Shown piece after piece: positions 58,023-64,000 of a stretch of 64,000 nt of DNA (within the stretch, counting starts at the first letter, position 1; the number at the start of each line of letters is the position of its first letter). The position numbers were made by a program, and so were the translations under genes. This stretch comes from Hungatella effluvii (GTDB taxonomy: Bacteria; Bacillota; Clostridia; Lachnospirales; Lachnospiraceae), in NCBI RefSeq assembly GCF_003201875.1, contig NZ_QJKD01000013.1, positions 1 through 64,000 on the forward strand, in the 5' to 3' direction. Below the pieces are notes generated by a model. That model searched no databases. It was not told the origin of the DNA and saw only the letters and a list, made by a program, of their open reading frames with translations.

Positions 58023-58175
58023 TTACGTCTTGTCCATCCCGCATACTATCCCATTGTTATTCAGAATTCGTATCCATCTGCAATTCCACAAAGTGGCTGC
58101 GTCCGGCCAGTACAGGTTTATCTGCTTCATCCCATCAAAATACTTTATTCCATTATAATCGATTGTCCACACCAT
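58023..58175 (-). CDS. Possible 50-residue protein or relic
   Basis: From ATG 58175: MVWTIDYNGIKYFDGMKQIN, then an aromatic-rich stretch (LYWPDAATLWNCRWIRILNN) to a stop at 58023. The ribosome site is weak (AAGAAAGGTA). It ends 21 bases before the frameshifted lipoprotein. Composition looks protein-like (Trp/Tyr-rich), but it may be the end of a decayed gene. Family not recognised. Confidence 0.3.
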   Translation of the reverse strand: MVWTIDYNGIKYFDGMKQINLYWPDAATLWNCRWIRILNNNGIVCGMDKT

Positions 58176-58366
58176 TACCTTTCTTTTTTCTTAAATATCT
58201 TTTTCGTAAATCTCTTTTTTCTCTACTTACCAAAATTACCATCCCCTCCAAAGCACGGTTATTCCCTTGTATTCCCAAAGGATATTTGCTAAAATCACCA
58301 TATTACAACCGATCGGGAGTTCCAGCCTATGAGGATGCCGGTATGAATAAAGAACATGATTAATAG

Positions 58367-58412
58367 AAAAACTCTGAAAACCGGCGGCATACAACCGGCT
58401 TTCAGAGTTTTT
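58367..58412. terminator. Bidirectional terminator
   Basis: AAAAACTCTGAAAACCGG and CCGGCTTTCAGAGTTTTT pair with one mismatch; both ends carry A/T runs. It stops the sensor/kinase operon on the minus strand 11 bases after the stop at 58423. Confidence 0.85.
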
Positions 58413-58422
58413 GATTATCCAC

Positions 58423-60279
58423 TCAATACCTTCTCTCTTTCATCACTTCCCGCGCATCCGTCTGATCATACACTTTTTCCTCCGTAATAATCCGCAGCGG
58501 CAGTTCCTTCCCTTCCATCAGGTCCTGCACTGCCTTCATCAGCTGCGGGCCGAGAAGAGGATTGCATTCCACGGCGCAGTTCAACTTGCCGTCTATCATG
58601 GCCTGAAAGGCATCCTTCGTGCCGTCCACCGACACGATTACCACGTCACTGCCCGCGTGGATCCCATGCTCTTCCAAAGCGTTCACGGCGCCTAAAGCCA
58701 TATCATCGTTGTGGGCGTAGATCACATCAATGTCCCATGGGTAGTTTTCAATATAGTCTTCGATGATTCGGCGGCCGCCTTCATACGTAAAGTCTCCCGA
58801 CTCGGAATAGGCGATCCGATAGCCGGGATTCCCGGCCATCTGTTCCTCGAAGCCGCGCTTGCGCTCCGCGGTAGGCGACGCACCTAAAGTTCCCTGGAGC
58901 TCCATGATCCTCACCGGCCCATGCTCCGGCTTCACATTAGCGGCGATCCAGCGCATGGCGCGCCTGCCCTCCTCCATGAAATCCGCGCCGATGTAGGTCA
59001 GGTACAGCCCGTCATCCTCTGTCTCAATCCTTCTGTCCGACAGCAGCACGGGAATTCCGGCTTCCCTGGCCTCCGTCAGAACCTCATCCCAGCCGCTGTC
59101 CACCACCGGCGACAGAACAATCACATCCACTTCCTCCTTGATAAACGTGCGGATGGCTTCGATCTGCCGCTCCTGCTGCTGATCCGCATCCTCAAAATGA
59201 AGGCTGATCCCGGCCTCCCTGGCCGCGCTCTTGATGGACTCCGTATTGGCCAGACGCCAGGCGCTCTCGGTTCCCACCTGGGAGTATCCCACCTGGATCG
59301 TGTTCCTGTCCTTCTTTTTATACTGCTCCCACTTTACCTCGCTGTCCACATTGTCGATGGTAATGTTGTGGCTCCGCAGAATGACCTGTTTGGGCACTCC
59401 GGAGACTTCGTTTAAGATATCCATGGCATACCGGATCGCCTCCTTGCCGCCGGTAGGGCAGGTAATGGTCTCGCTCAGCTTTCCCTGCCGCACCAGATCC
59501 ATGCCTCCATTGGGTCCGGAAAATCCGTCCACTCCTATAATTTCCGGGGAGTACCCCAGCTTTCTCACCGCCTCATAGACCCCGGATGCCATGTAATCGT
59601 TGTGGGCAAACACCACGTCCACACCCGCCAGCCGTTGTCCCAGCTCCAGAAATAAGTCCTCCGCCTGATCCCTGGACTCCCGCTCCACACGAAACTGTTC
59701 TCTGACGATCCCCGGCTCCCTGGAGAGCACCAGGTCAAATCCCTTGCTTCTCTCGGCGCTGGAAATGGAATTCTCGCTTCCGCAGACCTCGAACACAGTC
59801 CCGCCCTTTCCCGCGAGCCGTTTCGCGGCCCCTTCGCCGGCCTGCCGTCCGATCAGTTCGTTATCCGGGCCGATAAACAGCGTGTAATCAAAGCCCTCCA
59901 CGCCGCGGTCCATGACGATAACCGGAATCTTCTGGTACACCTGGCCGATCACATCCGTCATCTCCCTGGCATCTCCAGGGGAGATAATCAGAAGGTCGAT
60001 ATCAAACTGCATGAGTCTCTCTACGTCCTTCTTCTGCTTTTCCCCATCAGAAGTGGCGTCGGTCATGATCAGCCTGATATTGGGATATTCCGCTGCCGCA
60101 TCCTCGATTTCACTGATTAAAGCCAGCCTCCAGGTCTCACGCATATTGGCCTGGGAGACTCCGATCACATAGTCCACCTGTTCGATCCGGCCGCGGCCAC
60201 TTTCCGTATACAGCCACCAGACTCCTGCTGCCAGCAGAATCAGGACTGCTGCCGCTGCCGCCATCCATTTTCTCTTCAT
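58423..60279 (-). CDS. Membrane-anchored sensor with two fused sugar-binding (PBP1) domains
   Basis: A 618-residue protein started at ATG 60279 (AGGAG six bases upstream). The N-terminal segment AAAAVLILLAAGVWWLYT has no lipobox, so it is an uncleaved anchor or signal. Two complete periplasmic-binding modules follow: about 36-315 (VIGVSQANMRETWRLALISE; DVVFAHNDYMASGVYEAVRK; GVDGFSGPNGGMDLV) and about 335-618 (VGYSQVGTESAWRLANTESI; DVIYAHNDDMALGAVNALEE; SVDGTKDAF). The second is close to the sensor lipoprotein at 45185, including its C-terminal ending (VMKERRY versus ALEKRTY). It is coded 9 bases after the kinase gene, so a two-ligand sugar sensor for that kinase is inferred. Confidence 0.85.
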   Translation of the reverse strand: MKRKWMAAAAAVLILLAAGVWWLYTESGRGRIEQVDYVIGVSQANMRETWRLALISEIEDAAAEYPNIRLIMTDATSDGEKQKKDVERLMQFDIDLLIISPGDAREMTDVIGQVYQKIPVIVMDRGVEGFDYTLFIGPDNELIGRQAGEGAAKRLAGKGGTVFEVCGSENSISSAERSKGFDLVLSREPGIVREQFRVERESRDQAEDLFLELGQRLAGVDVVFAHNDYMASGVYEAVRKLGYSPEIIGVDGFSGPNGGMDLVRQGKLSETITCPTGGKEAIRYAMDILNEVSGVPKQVILRSHNITIDNVDSEVKWEQYKKKDRNTIQVGYSQVGTESAWRLANTESIKSAAREAGISLHFEDADQQQERQIEAIRTFIKEEVDVIVLSPVVDSGWDEVLTEAREAGIPVLLSDRRIETEDDGLYLTYIGADFMEEGRRAMRWIAANVKPEHGPVRIMELQGTLGASPTAERKRGFEEQMAGNPGYRIAYSESGDFTYEGGRRIIEDYIENYPWDIDVIYAHNDDMALGAVNALEEHGIHAGSDVVIVSVDGTKDAFQAMIDGKLNCAVECNPLLGPQLMKAVQDLMEGKELPLRIITEEKVYDQTDAREVMKERRY

Positions 60280-60288
60280 CGCCATCTC

Positions 60289-62070
60289 CTATACACCGTC
60301 TTCCTGGATCGGAATATGGATCACAACCTTCGTTCCCACATTCTCGATGCTGTTGACCCGGATCTTAAATCCGTCTCCGTACTTGATCCGAAGCCGTTCC
60401 TTGATATAGAACAGTCCGAAGCTCTGCCGCTCCTCCAGCTCGCATGGTTCATTTAACAGATGGTTCAGTTCCTCCGCCTGCTGTGCGCTCATGCCTGATC
60501 CGTCGTCCTCCACGGAGAACTCCAGCAGCCCATCCGCAGTTTTCACGGCCCGGATGGTGAGATGCCCTTCTCCCCTCCTGGTCTTGATCCCATGGTAGAT
60601 TCCATTCTCTACCAGCGGCTGGAGCATCAGCTTGGGAACCTCCTCATTTAAGATTTCCTCATCCTTGACGATCTGGTAATTCAGCTTGCCGCCGTAGCGG
60701 ATCTTCTGGATATACAGATAGTTGGCCACATAGGAAAGCTCCTGCTCCACGCTGATATAGTCCCTGCCGCGGCTCAGCCCGATCCGGAACATATTGGTCA
60801 GCGCATCCACCAGCCGCACCACATCCCCGGCTCCGTAATCCCTGGCCATCCAGCTTATGGTGTCCAGAGTGTTGTACAGGAAATGAGGCTTGATCTGTTC
60901 CTGAAGTACCTTCAGTTCCGCCATCCGCTTGTTCTTCTGCTCGATGTATACCTGCTGGATCAGGTCCTCAATCCGCACAAGCATATGGTTAAAATCACGC
61001 CCCAGCTCGCTGACTTCGTCATGGTAATCTCCCTGAAAGCGGACGGCCAGATCCCCGGACTCCGCCTTTTTCATCAGCTGCTCCAGCTCCACCACCGGAT
61101 TCGTGATCGTCTGGGATATCTTCACCGTAATCACAAAGACAAACGCCAGAAGCAGAAGCAATCCGCAGGTAAGCGCGAAAATCAGCGTGTTCATGTGCCC
61201 CATAATCTCGTCGATGGAGAATACCCCTACCACACGCCAGCCCGTGTAATCCGAACGTTCGCTGCGGATCTGGTACTTTTCTCCCCGTATTCTGGCGGTC
61301 ACAGGAGCATTTTCCTTCCGGATCCAGTCGGGATTCACACGGTAGGTAATGGGATTGGCCGGGGTGTAGACCACACGGTCCTCCGAATCGATCACGAATA
61401 CAAACCCCTTCTGTCCGATCGTAATATTGTCGATGGACTGGGAAATGATATCGTGCTTGATATCCATGAGCAGCACGCCCATGACCTCCGTGGTTCCTTC
61501 CTTATAGATTGCCTTCACCATGGAAAATACATTGTCGATGCTGTAGCTTTCATTGGTCACAATATTGCGGCCCGACGTGTCGCTGATCAGGCAGACGGTG
61601 TCCGGATTGCTGACCGCCAGCCTGTACCACTCCTCATTCACGAAGGAATCCCTGGAGATACGGGTCATCCCCGTGCTGATATACAGGTCATTCTCCGTGG
61701 CAAACAGAATTCCTGCCACCTCCGGATGGGTATTGGCCACATGCTTCAGCCTGGCGACTGCCTTTGAGCTCTCCTGCATCCAGAATATGTCGTCTTCCGT
61801 ATACATCTCATTGAAATCCACGCTTCTCAGCTCTTCGATCACATAGTTGGAGATTTTTTCAATACTGCTGATATAGACATCGATGGAGGTTCTCACCTGG
61901 CTGATCATCTGGCCCGTGTGCTCCGAGATATCATTTTCCGCCTGTCCGGCAAAAATGCTGATGACCACGATCCCGAAAATACAGAAAGGGATGAGTGCAA
62001 TTAAAATGTAGGATAAAATCATCTTGTTTCGGATAGACAGATTCATGATTTTATTCTTCACAAATTTCAT
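60289..62070 (-). CDS. YesM/LytS-type sensor histidine kinase with dCache-like sensor
   Basis: A 593-residue kinase started at ATG 62070 (CAGGGGTGAGTGCA upstream); the frame also has a GTG at 62079. TM1 (KMILSYILIALIPFCIFGIV), an extracytoplasmic sensor of about 240 residues typical of dCache (VLLMDIKHDIISQSIDNITI; GFVFVIDSEDRVVYTPANPI), TM2 (LIFALTCGLLLLLAFVFVIT), HAMP, then EQIKPHFLYNTLDTISWMAR and the ATPase lobe (PLVENGIYHGI; VEDDGSGM). No YesN partner lies in the window. One is expected upstream, beyond 64000, or the kinase shares a distant regulator. Confidence 0.92.
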   Translation of the reverse strand: MKFVKNKIMNLSIRNKMILSYILIALIPFCIFGIVVISIFAGQAENDISEHTGQMISQVRTSIDVYISSIEKISNYVIEELRSVDFNEMYTEDDIFWMQESSKAVARLKHVANTHPEVAGILFATENDLYISTGMTRISRDSFVNEEWYRLAVSNPDTVCLISDTSGRNIVTNESYSIDNVFSMVKAIYKEGTTEVMGVLLMDIKHDIISQSIDNITIGQKGFVFVIDSEDRVVYTPANPITYRVNPDWIRKENAPVTARIRGEKYQIRSERSDYTGWRVVGVFSIDEIMGHMNTLIFALTCGLLLLLAFVFVITVKISQTITNPVVELEQLMKKAESGDLAVRFQGDYHDEVSELGRDFNHMLVRIEDLIQQVYIEQKNKRMAELKVLQEQIKPHFLYNTLDTISWMARDYGAGDVVRLVDALTNMFRIGLSRGRDYISVEQELSYVANYLYIQKIRYGGKLNYQIVKDEEILNEEVPKLMLQPLVENGIYHGIKTRRGEGHLTIRAVKTADGLLEFSVEDDGSGMSAQQAEELNHLLNEPCELEERQSFGLFYIKERLRIKYGDGFKIRVNSIENVGTKVVIHIPIQEDGV

Positions 62071-62135
62071 TGCACTCACCCCTGTATCATTCTTCTACCA
62101 GTATAACAGCAATGGTACTGTTTTACAATTAGAAC

Positions 62136-63116
62136 CTACCTTCCCTTCGCTTTTTCGGCACGTATGGAGATGATCCTCTGGATAACGATAAAGACGCACA
62201 GCAGCGCCGCGATCGTCACCTTCGTCCACCATGTATTGAGGTTCTGGTAGATGACAATCGTCTGGATAATGCCCTGGATCAGCACGCCGATGGCGGTTCC
62301 GATAATACTGCCCACTCCGCCGGTCAAAAGCGTGCCGCCGATTACGGCGGAGGAGATGGCATCCAGCTCAAGGCCCATATTCTGGAGGGAATAGCCCGCC
62401 AGCGTATAGAAGCTGAAGACGACGCCGGCCAGCGCTGCGCAGAAGCTGCTGATGGCATAGACTGCGATTTTGGTCCTGGCCACCGGAAGCCCCATAAGAA
62501 CGGCCGACTGTTCATTTCCACCCAGAGCGTAAACGCTGCGGCCGAACTTCGTGTACTTGAGCACGTAAAAGGCAACCGCAATTACCGCGAAGGCGATAAA
62601 GGCATAGGAGTATAATTTTCCCTTTCCAATCATGACTCTGGTAAGGGCCATTTTCTTATAAAAGGAGTTGCTGATGGGTATGGACTCCGTGCTGATCACC
62701 GCACACAGCCCCCGCATCAGGAACTGTCCCGCCAGCGTCACGATAAATGGCTGAAGCTTGAAGTAGTGGATGATATATCCCATGGCGGCTCCCAGCAGAA
62801 GGCCGATGATAAGCACGAGCGCGATCACGACCGGCGCCGGAACGCCCCGTTTCAGCATATACGCCGAAAGCACGCAGGTAAACGCAATGGTGGACGCAAT
62901 GGAGATATCAATTCCGCCTGTGAGAAGCACAAAGGTAACCCCGATGGCCGCTATGATCAGATACGAATTGTCATTGATCAGATTAAACAGCGTAGAGAGG
63001 GATAAAAACCGGTCATACCGGACCGCGCCAAACGAAAACAGCGCCACAAACAGAATGATGGTAATCAGCAGCGATATATTATTGATCTTTACTTTCTTTC
63101 CGGACCGTTCCTTCAT
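62136..63116 (-). CDS. Sugar ABC transporter permease, YjfF-like (CUT2)
   Basis: A 326-residue permease with about nine to ten helices: IAAIGVTFVLLTGGIDISIA, FGRSVYALGGNEQSAVLMGL and AISSAVIGGTLLTGGVGSII. It resembles the permease at 37218 in motif order. Its start overlaps the upstream permease gene by 4 bases. With the second permease it forms a YtfT/YjfF-type pair; the ATPase and transport binding protein should lie upstream, outside the window. Confidence 0.92.
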   Translation of the reverse strand: MKERSGKKVKINNISLLITIILFVALFSFGAVRYDRFLSLSTLFNLINDNSYLIIAAIGVTFVLLTGGIDISIASTIAFTCVLSAYMLKRGVPAPVVIALVLIIGLLLGAAMGYIIHYFKLQPFIVTLAGQFLMRGLCAVISTESIPISNSFYKKMALTRVMIGKGKLYSYAFIAFAVIAVAFYVLKYTKFGRSVYALGGNEQSAVLMGLPVARTKIAVYAISSFCAALAGVVFSFYTLAGYSLQNMGLELDAISSAVIGGTLLTGGVGSIIGTAIGVLIQGIIQTIVIYQNLNTWWTKVTIAALLCVFIVIQRIISIRAEKAKGR

Positions 63117-64000
63117 GCCCCCTGCACCGCCTTTCCCTTATGAAGCAGATTTTCGATTTGTTCCCTGAATTCCTTTGACTGGAACAGGCAGATAATGACA
63201 ACCAGAACTGCCTTTACTACCTGTGTGATCTCCGGGGCGATGCCCAGCGCATAGACGGTTGTCGTGATACTCTGGATAATCAGAGCACCTGCAATGCTGG
63301 CCGGTATCGAAAACCGCCCGCCGTTCAGTGAAGTCCCGCCGATGGCTACCGCCAGAATCGCGTCCATCTCGATCATCAGTCCCGCGTTATTGCAGTCCGC
63401 GCCCTTGATTCCTGCGCTTTCAATCAGCCCCGCCACCGCTGCCAGCGTTCCGCAGCAGGTGTACACCAGCAGCTTGATTTTATCCACATGGATTCCAGCA
63501 AATTTACTGGCCAGAGAATTGCATCCCGTGGATTCCAGGAAAAGCCCGAATGCGGTCTTCTTCGTAAAGAGAATCAGAATGATTACGACGAACAGCACGA
63601 TAAATACCGGAAACGGAAGTCCCAGAATATAGCCGCCGTTAATGAAATAATAAGCGCCCGAATTGACCGTAATGATCTTGCCCGACGTTATCAGCTGGGC
63701 GATCCCCCGCCCCGCCACCATCAGGATCATGGTAGCTACAATGGGCTGTATCTTGATTTTAGCCACAAGGAAGCCGTTCCACAGCCCGCAGAGCACCCCG
63801 GCCGCCACCGCCGCGCAGATGGCTACAGCCACACTGCCTCCAACCGCCGGGAAGAGGCTGCCGCTGATAATACTGCATGCAACCGCTCCGCTGATGGCCA
63901 TCACAGAGCCTACAGAGATATCGGTTCCACCCGTGGCCAGCACCATGGTCATCCCTGCCGCCAGAATCATCAGCTTGCTTCCGTTCCGGATGATATCGAT
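63113..64000 (-). CDS. Sugar ABC transporter permease, YtfT-like (CUT2), 5' end outside the window
   Basis: The frame is open to the right edge, so the N-terminus is missing; at least 295 residues are visible. CUT2 motifs include MILAAGMTMVLATGGTDISV, GVLCGLWNGFLVAKIKIQPI, ESTGCNSLASKFAGIHV and DAILAVAIGGTSLNGGRFSI. GGTDIS replaces GGIDLS, close to the GGQDIS of the permease at 38269. It is coupled to the next permease by a 4-base overlap. Confidence 0.9.
   Translation of the reverse strand: MDIIRNGSKLMILAAGMTMVLATGGTDISVGSVMAISGAVACSIISGSLFPAVGGSVAVAICAAVAAGVLCGLWNGFLVAKIKIQPIVATMILMVAGRGIAQLITSGKIITVNSGAYYFINGGYILGLPFPVFIVLFVVIILILFTKKTAFGLFLESTGCNSLASKFAGIHVDKIKLLVYTCCGTLAAVAGLIESAGIKGADCNNAGLMIEMDAILAVAIGGTSLNGGRFSIPASIAGALIIQSITTTVYALGIAPEITQVVKAVLVVIICLFQSKEFREQIENLLHKGKAVQGA

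Noticed and set aside
1..64000. CRISPR arrays, tRNA, rRNA, transposases, phage genes
   Set aside because: No regularly spaced direct repeats, cloverleaf-type sequences, DDE/HUH transposase motifs or phage structural genes were found on either strand.

Overview
The window looks like chromosomal DNA from a gut-type Clostridia, most likely Lachnospiraceae (Enterocloster/Hungatella/Lacrimispora-like). This is inferred from moderate GC, strong AGGAGG ribosome sites, many extracytoplasmic-lipoprotein sugar ABC transporters paired with YesM/YesN two-component systems, BlaI/M56 and Spo0A-type proteins, and no outer-membrane genes. No rRNA, tRNA, CRISPR array, prophage or intact transposase was seen.

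Layout. 0-9 kb: LysR, GNAT, a REC-GGDEF-EAL protein, a 26-residue membrane peptide gene, a Crp/Fnr regulator divergent from a DUF606 transporter, a UPF0178 protein, a variant peptide deformylase, a decayed gene beside a perfect 31-bp palindrome, and an ABC-2 exporter. 9-17.5 kb (minus): an aminosugar-oligosaccharide locus (binding protein, two permeases, YesM kinase, YesN regulator, cytoplasmic GH20). 17.7-19.9 kb: BlaI plus an M56 sensor protease with a duplicated C-terminal domain. 20-26.6 kb (minus): an autoregulated LacI operon for sucrose/fructan (binding protein, two permeases, GH32) ending in a shikimate-dehydrogenase-like gene. 27-34 kb: a 160-bp imperfect palindrome, an MFS and alpha/beta-hydrolase pair under a LacI regulator, a bicovalent-type FAD oxidase and small membrane proteins. 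34.8-37.2 kb: a flavin-binding protein, an AraC/GyrI regulator and a tandem DUF305 protein.

37.2-47.8 kb: a YtfQRT/YjfF-like sugar ABC transporter, a GntR/LacI hybrid regulator with an AATACAA-type operator cluster, and a three-component sensor (YesN regulator, binding-protein lipoprotein, YesM kinase). 47.9-52.1 kb: a truncated LytTR-type regulator, nitroreductase/TetR with twin operators, an O-antigen-ligase-like membrane protein, a zinc-ribbon protein and a lone Spo0A DNA-binding domain, with matches to the Spo0A box in front of the last two genes. 52.3-58.4 kb: an OmpR/HK system with an FtsX-type ABC transporter and a frameshifted lipoprotein upstream. 58.4-64 kb: a second sugar transporter, cut by the window end, with a YesM kinase and a membrane-anchored sensor built from two fused binding proteins.

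The main theme is carbohydrate sensing and uptake: two CUT1-type and two CUT2-type ABC systems, three of them with dedicated YesM kinases. Items I would look at first are the Spo0A-DBD/0A-box cluster (51.2-52.2 kb), the two-module sensor (58.4-60.3 kb), the AroE-like gene inside the sucrose operon, and the M56 protease with duplicated ectodomains. All family calls come from motif reading only; no database search was run.
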